Shown one piece after another: positions 1 through 7,182 of a stretch of 41,783 nt of DNA. A model generated the notes under the pieces. The model had not been told where the DNA came from. It saw only the letters and a list, made by a program, of their open reading frames with translations, and made no database searches. This stretch comes from Clostridia bacterium (GTDB lineage: Bacteria > Bacillota > Clostridia > UMGS1883 > UMGS1540). A program made the position numbers and the translations under genes. The stretch is taken from assembly GCA_017620205.1 (NCBI GenBank), contig JAFZQX010000014.1, positions 1 through 41,783 of the forward strand, in the 5' to 3' direction. Every line of letters starts with the position of its first letter. Positions within the stretch are counted from its first letter, which is position 1.

Positions 1-10
1 TCCTTTCTGT
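1..10 (-). promoter_or_regulatory. Possible ribosome-binding site of an off-window gene
   Basis: Read on the minus strand the first bases give ACAGAAAGGA, a Shine-Dalgarno-like string. This suggests a leftward gene whose start codon lies just outside the window, divergent from thrS. No coding sequence is visible in 1-200. The call rests on one short motif only. Confidence 0.3.
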
Positions 11-69
11 GTGGTTTTTGGTGGTACTTAAACTTTAACACAAAAAGTTTCTGTTCGCTACTTTTTTAG

Positions 70-113
70 CCGACATATTTTTATATGAGTTTACTCGTAT
101 GAAAATATGCCGG
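70..113 (+). repeat. Long hairpin upstream of thrS
   Basis: Two 20-base arms (70-89 and 94-113) pair around a 4-base TTTA loop. On the plus strand 19 of 20 positions pair, counting two G-U wobbles and one A-C mismatch. No T-run follows, so it is not a standard intrinsic terminator. It lies upstream of the thrS promoter and so outside the predicted thrS mRNA. It may belong to the leader of the divergent off-window gene or be a repeat palindrome. Confidence 0.6.
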
Positions 114-170
114 AATGTAACACATCTATTGTAAACCTACATTTAAATACACTTAATATGTAGATAAAGC

Positions 171-199
171 TTGACACAAAGCACTTAAAATTATATAAT
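171..199 (+). promoter_or_regulatory. Consensus sigma-A promoter of thrS operon
   Basis: TTGACA at 171-176 and TATAAT at 194-199 are separated by 17 bp, matching the vegetative consensus in every base. The start of transcription would fall near 206, leaving a leader of only about 20 nt before the start codon. That is too short for the T-box leader found on many Firmicute thrS genes. Confidence 0.9.
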
Positions 200-227
200 T
201 AGAAAATATGAAAGTTGGGTGTTTAAC

Positions 228-2162
228 ATGTTAAAAATTAAATTAAGAGATGAAATTAAAGAATTTGAAAGCGGCATAACTCCTTATGAAATAGCGCTTA
301 GCATAAGCGAGGGTTTGGCGCGCGCGGTACTGGCCGCAAATGTTGACGGTGAGGTTTGCGAGCTTTCCACTCCCATCACCAAGGACTGCACGGTTGAACT
401 TCTGACATTTGACAGCGACGACGGAAAAAGAACGCTCCGCCACAGCGCATCGCACGTTTTGGCACAGGCGGTTAAAAGACTTTATCCCGGTACCAAGCTT
501 GCAATAGGCCCCGCAATTGACGACGGATTTTATTACGATTTCGACTCCGAGGAAGGCTTTACAAACGAAGACCTTTCTAAAATAGAAGCCGAAATGAAAA
601 AGATAGTAAAAGAAAATATAAAAATAGAACGCTTCACGCTCTCGCGCGATGAAGCTTTAGAACTTATGAAGGATGAGCCTTACAAGATTGAGCTTATAGA
701 AGATCTTCCCGAAGGCGAAACAATTTCTTTCTACAAGCAGGGAGACTTTACAGACCTCTGCGCAGGTCCGCACGTCCCCTCTACTTCATATATCAAAGCG
801 TTTAAGCTTTTAAGCGTTACGGGCGCGTACTGGAGAGGCAACGAGAAAAACAAAATGCTCCAGAGAATCTATGCTACCGCGTTTACAAAGAAGAGCGACT
901 TAAACGAATACCTTGAAATGCTTGAAGAAGCTAAAAAGCGTGACCATAACAAACTCGGCCGCGACCTCGGTATTTTTACGACAAGCGATTTAATAGGTCA
1001 AGGCTTGCCTATATTGCTTCCGAAGGGCGCCAAAATTATTCAGACACTCCAGCGCTTTGTTGAAGACACGGAATACGCGCACGGCTGGCAGCTTACAAAA
1101 ACGCCTTACATGGCTAAAAGCGATCTTTATAAAGTATCGGGCCACTGGGATCACTACCGTGACGGTATGTTTGTTATGGGCGACCCCGACAGTGATAAGG
1201 AAGTATTCGCACTCCGTCCGATGACATGCCCGTTCCAGTATCAGGCATATCTTAATAAAATGAGAAGCTACAGAGATTTACCTCTGCGCTATAACGAAAC
1301 TTCAACGCTCTTCAGAAACGAAGCAAGCGGCGAGATGCACGGTCTTATCCGCGTTCGTCAGTTTACAATCTCGGAAGGACACTTAATGTGCCGTCCCGAT
1401 CAGCTCGAGGACGAGTTCAAGGGCTGTCTTGAAATGGCAAGATACATGCTCACAACTCTCGGCCTTATTGAAGATGTTTCATACAGATTTTCACAGTGGG
1501 ATCCCGATGACCGCGAGAAGTATATAGGCACAAAAGAGCAGTGGGACGAAGCTCAGGGCATTATGGAAAAAATCTTAAATCACCTTGAAATTCCTTACAA
1601 AGTAGGCATTGGCGAAGCCGCATTCTACGGTCCGAAGCTCGATATTCAGATCAAAAACGTTTTCGGCAAGGAAGATACGCTTATCACAATTCAGATAGAC
1701 CAGATGCTCGCCGAGAAATTCGGCATGGAATATACGGACAGCGACGGCACAAAGAAAAACCCGTATATTATTCACAGAACGTCAATAGGCTGCTACGAGA
1801 GAACGCTTGCTCTGCTTATTGAAAAATACGCGGGTGCTTTCCCGACATGGCTCGCACCTACGCAGGCAATAATTTTGCCCATCTCCGAAAAGCATTTGGA
1901 ATATGCCGAAAAGCTGCGCACGGAATTTATGCAGGCAGGAATCCGCGTTGAGGTTGACGACAGAAACGAAAAGACAGGCTACAAAATCCGCCAGGCTCAG
2001 CTTGAAAAGATTCCGTACATGCTTATCTGCGGTGAAAAGGAAGAAGAGCTGGGCAACGTTTCAGTTCGCGCAAGAGGCGAAAACGGCGATCTCGGCGCCA
2101 TGGCTACAAAAGACGCAATTAAGCTTATTAAAGAAGATATAGACGAAAAAAGATTATCCTAA
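228..2162 (+). CDS. thrS: Threonyl-tRNA synthetase
   Basis: This class II synthetase charges tRNA-Thr in the cytoplasm. The 644 residues show the usual order: TGS domain (about 1-60), editing domain with the HSASH zinc/editing motif and later DLCAGPH, catalytic core with RPMTCPF, and a C-terminal anticodon-binding domain (about 545-640). Length is normal for the family. I chose ATG at 228; a GTG at 219 in frame would add three residues, but GGGTG just after it is the better Shine-Dalgarno for 228. It is the first gene of an operon with rqcP (9-bp gap), nfnA and nfnB. The promoter is a perfect consensus and the leader is very short, so expression appears constitutive rather than T-box controlled. 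Confidence 0.97.
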   Translation: MLKIKLRDEIKEFESGITPYEIALSISEGLARAVLAANVDGEVCELSTPITKDCTVELLTFDSDDGKRTLRHSASHVLAQAVKRLYPGTKLAIGPAIDDGFYYDFDSEEGFTNEDLSKIEAEMKKIVKENIKIERFTLSRDEALELMKDEPYKIELIEDLPEGETISFYKQGDFTDLCAGPHVPSTSYIKAFKLLSVTGAYWRGNEKNKMLQRIYATAFTKKSDLNEYLEMLEEAKKRDHNKLGRDLGIFTTSDLIGQGLPILLPKGAKIIQTLQRFVEDTEYAHGWQLTKTPYMAKSDLYKVSGHWDHYRDGMFVMGDPDSDKEVFALRPMTCPFQYQAYLNKMRSYRDLPLRYNETSTLFRNEASGEMHGLIRVRQFTISEGHLMCRPDQLEDEFKGCLEMARYMLTTLGLIEDVSYRFSQWDPDDREKYIGTKEQWDEAQGIMEKILNHLEIPYKVGIGEAAFYGPKLDIQIKNVFGKEDTLITIQIDQMLAEKFGMEYTDSDGTKKNPYIIHRTSIGCYERTLALLIEKYAGAFPTWLAPTQAIILPISEKHLEYAEKLRTEFMQAGIRVEVDDRNEKTGYKIRQAQLEKIPYMLICGEKEEELGNVSVRARGENGDLGAMATKDAIKLIKEDIDEKRLS

Positions 2163-2171
2163 GAGGAAAAT

Positions 2172-2417
2172 ATGAGAATTGATAAATATTTAAAGGTTTC
2201 GCGCCTTATAAAGCGCCGCACCATAGCAAACGAAGCGTGCAGCGCGGGCAGAGTTACGATAAACGGCAGAGCCGCCAAGGCGGGCTCGGATGTAAAAGCC
2301 GGCGATATAGTAACCATCGGCTTCGGCACGAAAACAATTAAAATTGAGGTTTTAAAAGAGAGCGAACACATAGGCAAAGACGACGCTCCCACAATGTATA
2401 AAATTTTAGAAGGTTAG
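2172..2417 (+). CDS. rqcP: S4-domain RNA-binding protein RqcP
   Basis: The 81 residues form a single S4 RNA-binding fold beginning MRIDKYLKVSRLIKRR, with the GRVTINGR turn, and end in the MYKIL motif typical of YabO/RqcP. In Bacillus subtilis RqcP binds the obstructed 50S subunit and works with RqcH to add C-terminal alanine tails to stalled nascent chains; that role is known for the family and inferred here. The size matches RqcP rather than the longer Hsp15/HslR. An AGAGGA ribosome-binding site sits 9 bases after the thrS stop, so the gene is co-transcribed with thrS. rqcH is not in the window. Confidence 0.92.
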   Translation: MRIDKYLKVSRLIKRRTIANEACSAGRVTINGRAAKAGSDVKAGDIVTIGFGTKTIKIEVLKESEHIGKDDAPTMYKILEG

Positions 2418-2426
2418 AGGTATAAG

Positions 2427-3266
2427 ATGTACAAAATAGTTGAAAAAAGAGAGCTCAATGACCAGACAACGCTTATGACTATAGAAGCGCCGAATGTTTC
2501 AAAGCACGCTCTTGCAGGTCAATTTATTATCCTCAGAATTGATGAGCAGGGTGAAAGAATTCCTCTCACAATAGCTGATTATGACAGAGAAAAAGGTTTA
2601 GTCACCATTATATTCCAGAAGGTAGGCGCAACCACAAAGAGATTAGGTCTTTTAAGCGAGGGCGACGCGCTACTCGATTTCGCAGGCCCTCTCGGACGTG
2701 CAAGCGAATTTGACGGTCTTAAAAAGGTTTGCGTAATAGGCGGCGGACTCGGCACGGCAATCGCTTATCCTCAGGCAAAGGCTATGCACGACCTCGGAAT
2801 CGAAGTTACGGGCATTGCAGGCTTCCGCAACAAAGACATAATTATTCTTGAAGAAGAAATGGGCAAAGTTTGCGACCACCTTCATATTGCAACGGACGAC
2901 GGCTCAAACGGCAACAAGGGCTTTGTTACAAACATACTTAAAGATTTAATCGAGGGCGGTGAAAAGTTTGACGAGGTTATAGCCATAGGCCCTCTCGTTA
3001 TGATGCGCGCCGTATCGGAGCTTACGCGCCCCTACGGCATCAAAACCGTTGTCAGCATGAACTCTATTATGATAGACGGCACCGGCATGTGCGGCGGCTG
3101 CCGCGTTATTGTAGGCGGCGAAACGAAGTTTGCATGCGTTGACGGACCCGAGTTTGACGGACATTTGGTTGATTTTGACTCCGCTATGCGCCGCGGCGCT
3201 TTCTACCGCGAAAAGGAGCAGATTTCCGTAAACCACAAATGCAGACTTACAGGCGAAACAAAATAA
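2427..3266 (+). CDS. nfnA: NfnA-type ferredoxin:NADP+ oxidoreductase FAD subunit
   Basis: This 279-residue protein resembles the small subunit of NADH-dependent reduced ferredoxin:NADP+ oxidoreductase, related to PyrK and the sulfide dehydrogenase beta subunit. The N-terminal ferredoxin-reductase beta-barrel includes IPLTIADYD, a flavin-binding segment. The central nucleotide-binding fold has VIGGGLGTAIAYP (about 105-117). Near the C terminus MCGGC and a later FAC (about 213-234) supply the four cysteines expected for a [2Fe-2S] cluster. It directly precedes the large subunit gene. In Clostridia the pair bifurcates or confurcates electrons between NADH, ferredoxin and NADPH; that activity is inferred from family and gene pairing. 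Confidence 0.9.
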   Translation: MYKIVEKRELNDQTTLMTIEAPNVSKHALAGQFIILRIDEQGERIPLTIADYDREKGLVTIIFQKVGATTKRLGLLSEGDALLDFAGPLGRASEFDGLKKVCVIGGGLGTAIAYPQAKAMHDLGIEVTGIAGFRNKDIIILEEEMGKVCDHLHIATDDGSNGNKGFVTNILKDLIEGGEKFDEVIAIGPLVMMRAVSELTRPYGIKTVVSMNSIMIDGTGMCGGCRVIVGGETKFACVDGPEFDGHLVDFDSAMRRGAFYREKEQISVNHKCRLTGETK

Positions 3267-3292
3267 TAAACTGAAAGGCTTTGATATAAATT

Positions 3293-4678
3293 ATGGCTAA
3301 TATGTCACCCGAAAAAGTAAAAATGAACGAACTCGACCCCAAAATGCGCGCAAAATGCTTTGAAGAAGTTGCAACGGGTTATACGGCGGCGCAGGCACTC
3401 GAAGAATCGCAAAGGTGCCTCAACTGCAAAAACAAGCCCTGTATGCAGGGTTGTCCCGTAAACGTGCGCATACCCGAGTTTATTGAAAAGATACGCGAAG
3501 AGGACTTTTTAGGCGCGTATGAGATAATTAAATCCACAAGCAACCTTCCCGCCGTTTGCGGCAGAGTTTGTCCGCAGGAAAACCAGTGCGAAAAATACTG
3601 TGTTCGCGGCATTAAGGGCGAGCCTGTAGGTATAGGCAGACTTGAGCGTTTCGCGGCAGACTATTTTATGGAGCACGGCAAAAAGGAAGAAAAAGAAATA
3701 AAGAAAAACGGCATTAAAGTTGCAATTTGCGGCAGCGGCCCTGCGGGTCTTACATGCGCGGGCGATTTAGCGGCGGCAGGCTTTGACGTTACCGTTTTTG
3801 AAGCACTGCACACACCGGGCGGCGTTTTGATGTACGGCATTCCGCAGTTCAGACTTCCCAAAGAAATAGTTCAGAAAGAGATTGATTCGCTCCGCGATAT
3901 GGGCGTTGAGATAAAGACAAACTACGTAATAGGAAAATCAGAGCTTGTTGACGAACTTTTTGAAGACGGTTTTAAGGCAATATTTATAGGTACGGGCGCA
4001 GGTCTTCCCCGCTTTATGGGAATTGACGGCGAAATGCTCTGCGGCGTATATTCGGCAAACGAGCTTTTGACAAGAATAAATCTTATGAAGGGATATAAGT
4101 TCCCAGATTATGATACGCCGGTAAATATAGGCAAACACGTTTGCGTTGTAGGCGGCGGCAACGTTGCCATGGACGCGGCAAGAAGCTCACTTCGTATGGG
4201 CGCCGAAAAGGTATCTATCGTTTACAGACGTTCTATGGACGAGATGCCCGCCCGCCGCGAAGAGGTTCATCACGCAATAGAAGAAGGCATTGAATTTAAC
4301 GTACTTACAAACCCCGTTGAAATTATAGATAACGGCGAAGGCGCTGTAGGCGGCCTTAAATGCATTAAAATGGAGCTTGGCGAGCCTGACGCATCCGGCA
4401 GACGCAGACCCATCCCCGTTGAAGGCTCTGAATTTACAATTGACGCCGATACGGTTGTTATGGCGCTCGGTCAGTCACCCAACCCGCTTATCAAAAACAC
4501 AACGGAAGGACTTGAAATTAACAAGCGCGGATGTATCGTTGTAAACGAAGACGGTTTATCTTCCAAAGCAAACGTTTACGCCGGCGGCGACGTTGTAACA
4601 GGCGCGGCAACGGTTATACTTGCTATGGGCGCAGGAAAAACGGCGGCGAAGGCTATAATTGACAGTCTTAAAGCATAA
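3293..4678 (+). CDS. nfnB: NfnB / GltA-type NADPH oxidoreductase subunit
   Basis: The 461 residues match the large Nfn subunit, also annotated as the NADPH-dependent glutamate synthase small chain. Two N-terminal iron-sulfur motifs are visible: CLNCKNKPCMQGCP (about 43-56) and CGRVCPQENQCEKYC (about 90-104). They are followed by the FAD site CGSGPAGL, the NADPH site GGGNVAMDAAR, and a C-terminal YAGGDVVTG flavin motif. The adjacency to nfnA and the absence of a large glutamate synthase gene favour Nfn over GOGAT. The ribosome-binding site (GAAAGG) is unusually far, about 14 nt, from ATG 3293; an in-frame ATG at 3302 is an alternative start. It is the last gene of the thrS operon. Confidence 0.9.
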   Translation: MANMSPEKVKMNELDPKMRAKCFEEVATGYTAAQALEESQRCLNCKNKPCMQGCPVNVRIPEFIEKIREEDFLGAYEIIKSTSNLPAVCGRVCPQENQCEKYCVRGIKGEPVGIGRLERFAADYFMEHGKKEEKEIKKNGIKVAICGSGPAGLTCAGDLAAAGFDVTVFEALHTPGGVLMYGIPQFRLPKEIVQKEIDSLRDMGVEIKTNYVIGKSELVDELFEDGFKAIFIGTGAGLPRFMGIDGEMLCGVYSANELLTRINLMKGYKFPDYDTPVNIGKHVCVVGGGNVAMDAARSSLRMGAEKVSIVYRRSMDEMPARREEVHHAIEEGIEFNVLTNPVEIIDNGEGAVGGLKCIKMELGEPDASGRRRPIPVEGSEFTIDADTVVMALGQSPNPLIKNTTEGLEINKRGCIVVNEDGLSSKANVYAGGDVVTGAATVILAMGAGKTAAKAIIDSLKA

Positions 4679-4686
4679 AATAAGTA

Positions 4687-4715
4687 TTGACAATTATTTT
4701 TTAATATGATATTGT
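4687..4715 (+). promoter_or_regulatory. Possible promoter for a small RNA after nfnB
   Basis: TTGACA at 4687-4692 is followed 17 bp later by TATTGT at 4710-4715. That -10 box keeps the two most important bases, A2 and T6. A start 6-7 bases downstream falls near 4722, the first base of the paired stem that follows. Confidence 0.5.
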
Positions 4716-4721
4716 TTTTAT

Positions 4722-4792
4722 AGAGTTAAAACTGCTTTCACCCACCGGCAATTGCAGCCCATTAAGTGCAAGCGGTATTAACTCTTTTTTTT
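4722..4792 (+). ncRNA. Possible 71-nt small RNA, or nfnB operon terminator
   Basis: AGAGTTAA (4722-4729) pairs perfectly with TTAACTCT (4778-4785), which runs into eight Ts. Between them are nested pairings: ACCG/CGGT outside TTGCA/TGCAA. A C-rich stretch (TTTCACCCACC, about 4736-4746) stays unpaired on the 5' side. Read simply, it terminates the thrS-nfnB transcript. With the promoter-like boxes just upstream, the predicted start coincides with the first base of the stem, so it may be an independent small RNA whose unpaired C-rich part could pair with Shine-Dalgarno sequences. I do not recognise it as a known RNA family. Confidence 0.5.
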
Positions 4793-4798
4793 GCTTAA

Positions 4799-5010
4799 AT
4801 GTTTTCTTTAACACCTCATCCGAGGCGCGCAGCGCCCCACCTTCCCCTTGTTAGGGGAAGGCGTATTACGTACAATAATCATCCGTCCACAAAGCGGGTC
4901 CAGGGCGGCAGCCTTGGTCGGTTCAAGGGGTTTGGGGGGAAATCGAAATCCCCCACGTTTTTGCTACTTTTGTCGCACAAAAGTAGGCCTGCGGAAGCAA
5001 GTGCAAAGAA
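4799..5010. repeat. Cluster of palindromic intergenic repeats
   Basis: This gene-free stretch between nfnB and the antiporter is packed with short hairpins. They include GCGC/GCGC near 4829-4839, CCTTCCCC with GGGGAAGG near 4841-4862, GGGGGA with TCCCCC near 4935-4955, and CTACTTTTGT with ACAAAAGTAG near 4963-4987. The GC-rich G/C runs differ from the surrounding AT-rich spacer. The look is that of interspersed palindromic repeats dispersed through a genome, with no convincing gene; the open frame across it has no family resemblance. Confidence 0.6.
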
Positions 5011-5012
5011 AA

Positions 5013-5045
5013 AAGGCTTAAAACTCATGATGAGTTTTAAGCCTT
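5013..5045 (-). terminator. Intrinsic terminator of the antiporter gene
   Basis: A near-perfect palindrome (AAGGCTTAAAACTCAT and its complement around a very short loop) is followed on the minus strand by a run of six Ts. It begins 17 bp past the antiporter stop codon. Confidence 0.85.
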
Positions 5046-5061
5046 AGTTTTTATCGGTTTA

Positions 5062-6561
5062 TTATGCAGCTTTTTTCTTCTTAACAGAAGCATAAATACC
5101 AAAGAGAATTGCAAAGAGCACTACAGCACCTGCCAAAAGGCCTAAGTAGCCGTTTCCGCTAAAGCCCGATACGAGGTAGCCTACGAAGCAGCAAGCCGCA
5201 ACGAGGAACGCATAAGGCATCTGTGTTGAAACGTGTTCTATATGGTTGCACTGCGCGCCTGTTGATGACAAAATCGTTGTATCCGAAATCGGAGATACAT
5301 GGTCACCGCAAACAGCTCCGGCAAGTATTGCTGAAACAGTTATAACCAAAAGCTGGCTTACTTCTCCGCCGAAAACGGAAGTTGCAACGGGGATAAGTAT
5401 TGCAAATGTGCCCCAGGAAGTACCTGTTGCAAACGCAAGACCCAAAGCTACCGCAAAGAATATAGCGGGGATTAAGCCGAGAGATATATTGCTTGACTCT
5501 ACTATGCCGCTTACGTATCCGCCGAGGTTTAAATAGTCCTCACTGCAGATGCCGCTTAAGGTCCATGCAAATGTTAAAATAAGAATTGCAGGAACCATTG
5601 CGATAAATCCTTCAACAAGGCTCTTGTTAAACTCTTTAAACGAAACAACTTTTCTCGGGAGATACAAAAGCGCTGTAAACACGATTGCTATAAATGCGCC
5701 GAGTGCGAGAGACAATGCAGAGCTGCAGTCTGCAAACGCGTCAACAATTCCTACGCCTTCCGTAATACCGCCCGTGAAAAGCATAAAGCCGATACAGGAA
5801 ACAATCAAAACAACTATGGGAAGAACGAGGTCGCTTATGCGTCCGTTTTTGTTTTCCACTACAAGATTGTCCATACTTTCTGCAGCGTTTATACCTTCTG
5901 TTTCTTCTTTATTAAGGCTCTTTGCCATTGAGCCGAAGTCTATTTTCGAAACAATCAAAAATACAACCATAGCGAGAGTTAAGAGAGCATAAAGGTTAAA
6001 CGGAATTGTTTTTAAAAACAGTGAGAAACCTTCTATACCGCTGCCCTCCGGAAGCGATGAGCCGACAGCTGCAGCCCAGCTTGATATGGGAGCTATGATA
6101 CATACGGGAGCCGCAGTTGCATCTATGATATACGCAAGCTTTGCTCTTGAAATTTTATGCGTATCCGTAACGGGGCGCATAACCGTACCAACTGTAAGGC
6201 AGTTGAAATAGTCGTCAACAAAAATTAAAACGCCGAGGGCAGATGTTGCTGCGAGCGCACCTCGCTGGCTCTTTATTGATTTCTTTGCCCAGTTTCCGTA
6301 TGCTCTTGTCGCGCCCGATTTATTCATAAGCGCAACGAGCATTCCGAGAAGAACCAAGAAAATAATAATAGTTATGTTACCCGAAACCTTATCACCCATG
6401 ATGTTAAACATTTCCGTAAGTGCGCCTACGGGATGAAAATGCGTATACATCAAGGCGCCCGAAATAACGCCCAAAAACAGTGAAAGGTAAACCTCTTTTG
6501 TAATCAGCGCCAGCACTATTGCAATAAGCGGCGGCAAGATTGTCCAAATTGTTGCTTCCAA
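5062..6561 (-). CDS. NhaC-family Na+/H+ antiporter
   Basis: The 499 residues are mostly hydrophobic, with about a dozen likely membrane segments and the conserved NhaC-family blocks VDDYFNCLTVGTVMRPVTD (about 116-134), IAPISSWAA, ATGTSWGTFAI and CGDHVSPISDTTILSSTGA. The family exchanges cytoplasmic protons or amino acids against sodium, and some members carry malate/lactate or other organic ions, so the exact substrate is open. The start is an uncommon TTG at 6561, chosen because TAGGAGGT lies 8 nt upstream and no ATG is better placed. It ends in lysines. A terminator follows it and another (6642-6672) precedes it, so it appears monocistronic. Confidence 0.9.
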   Translation of the reverse strand: MEATIWTILPPLIAIVLALITKEVYLSLFLGVISGALMYTHFHPVGALTEMFNIMGDKVSGNITIIIFLVLLGMLVALMNKSGATRAYGNWAKKSIKSQRGALAATSALGVLIFVDDYFNCLTVGTVMRPVTDTHKISRAKLAYIIDATAAPVCIIAPISSWAAAVGSSLPEGSGIEGFSLFLKTIPFNLYALLTLAMVVFLIVSKIDFGSMAKSLNKEETEGINAAESMDNLVVENKNGRISDLVLPIVVLIVSCIGFMLFTGGITEGVGIVDAFADCSSALSLALGAFIAIVFTALLYLPRKVVSFKEFNKSLVEGFIAMVPAILILTFAWTLSGICSEDYLNLGGYVSGIVESSNISLGLIPAIFFAVALGLAFATGTSWGTFAILIPVATSVFGGEVSQLLVITVSAILAGAVCGDHVSPISDTTILSSTGAQCNHIEHVSTQMPYAFLVAACCFVGYLVSGFSGNGYLGLLAGAVVLFAILFGIYASVKKKKAA

Positions 6562-6641
6562 TTCTATTACCTCCTAAATTATAAAAAGATATTTTTATAA
6601 TAGCACATTTTTTTACAAAAAACAATATTTTTATACAAAAA

Positions 6642-6672
6642 AACAAGCGCCGCCTATTTGGCTGCGCTTGTT
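6642..6672 (-). terminator. Intrinsic terminator of the DUF6465 gene
   Basis: On the minus strand AACAAGCGC-AGCC and GGC-GGCGCTTGTT pair around AAATA with one mismatch, followed by seven Ts. It lies 12 bp beyond the DUF6465 stop codon. Confidence 0.88.
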
Positions 6673-6683
6673 TAAAATTTGAA

Positions 6684-7097
6684 TTAAAGTTCGATTTTAT
6701 CTGAAAAATCGTCGTTTACAACGTAGTAAACCGCCCTGTCTTCGGGTTTTACATAAATCTTAAGAGTTTTAGCTGTGTCTTTGAATTTCTTCTTACAGTC
6801 AGCTTCAACTGCTTTTGTGATTTTTGCAAAATCAAATTCTGCACCGGCATACTGAAGTGTAACAGTTTCTTTCGGAGCGAATTTTTTAGCAGCGGGTTTC
6901 TTTGTTGTTTTCTTTGCTGCAGGAGCTTTTTTAGCTGCCGGCTTTTTAGCGGCAGGTTTCTTCTCTGCTTTCTTTTCAGCAGGTTTCTTTTCTGCAGCAG
7001 GTTTAGCAGCGGGTTTAACCTCAGCGGGTTTTGCTGCTGTTTTTGCAGCTGCATCTACTGCTTTTGCAGGAGCAGCTTCGGGTTTTTTATTCTGCAT
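6684..7097 (-). CDS. DUF6465 protein with histone-H1-like Lys/Ala tail
   Basis: The 137-residue protein has two parts. Residues 1 to about 80 are almost entirely Ala, Lys and Pro, with repeated AAKKPAAKK units like the tail of histone H1 or bacterial H1-like proteins. The C-terminal 55 residues form a compact domain containing YAGAEFDF, LKIYVKPEDRAVYYVVND and an acidic end, which I recognise as the DUF6465 family of Clostridia. The start at 7097 is supported by GGAGGT 7 nt upstream; a longer open frame reaching 7226 crosses the promoter and is rejected. Function is unknown. The basic tail suggests nucleic-acid binding, which is inference. It has its own consensus promoter and terminator. Confidence 0.85.
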   Translation of the reverse strand: MQNKKPEAAPAKAVDAAAKTAAKPAEVKPAAKPAAEKKPAEKKAEKKPAAKKPAAKKAPAAKKTTKKPAAKKFAPKETVTLQYAGAEFDFAKITKAVEADCKKKFKDTAKTLKIYVKPEDRAVYYVVNDDFSDKIEL

Positions 7098-7128
7098 CGG
7101 AATAACCTCCATTCGATTTGTTAATTTA

Positions 7129-7157
7129 ATTATACTACTATTTTCTTTAAATGTCAA
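7129..7157 (-). promoter_or_regulatory. Consensus promoter of the DUF6465 gene
   Basis: On the minus strand TTGACA (7157-7152) and TATAAT (7134-7129) are separated by exactly 17 bp. The boxes lie just beyond the pfkA stop codon, so this gene is transcribed separately and probably strongly. Confidence 0.9.
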
Positions 7158-7182
7158 TATTTCATACATTAATTTAAAATTT

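Noticed and set aside
219-227. GTG at 219 as thrS start
   Set aside because: It overlaps the only plausible ribosome-binding string (GGGTG), which fits the ATG at 228 better.
120-227. T-box riboswitch before thrS
   Set aside because: The promoter is at 171-199, leaving no room for a T-box, and no specifier loop or T-box sequence is present.
4799-5047. 82-residue frame in the repeat cluster
   Set aside because: Made entirely of palindromic repeat DNA, with no ribosome-binding site.
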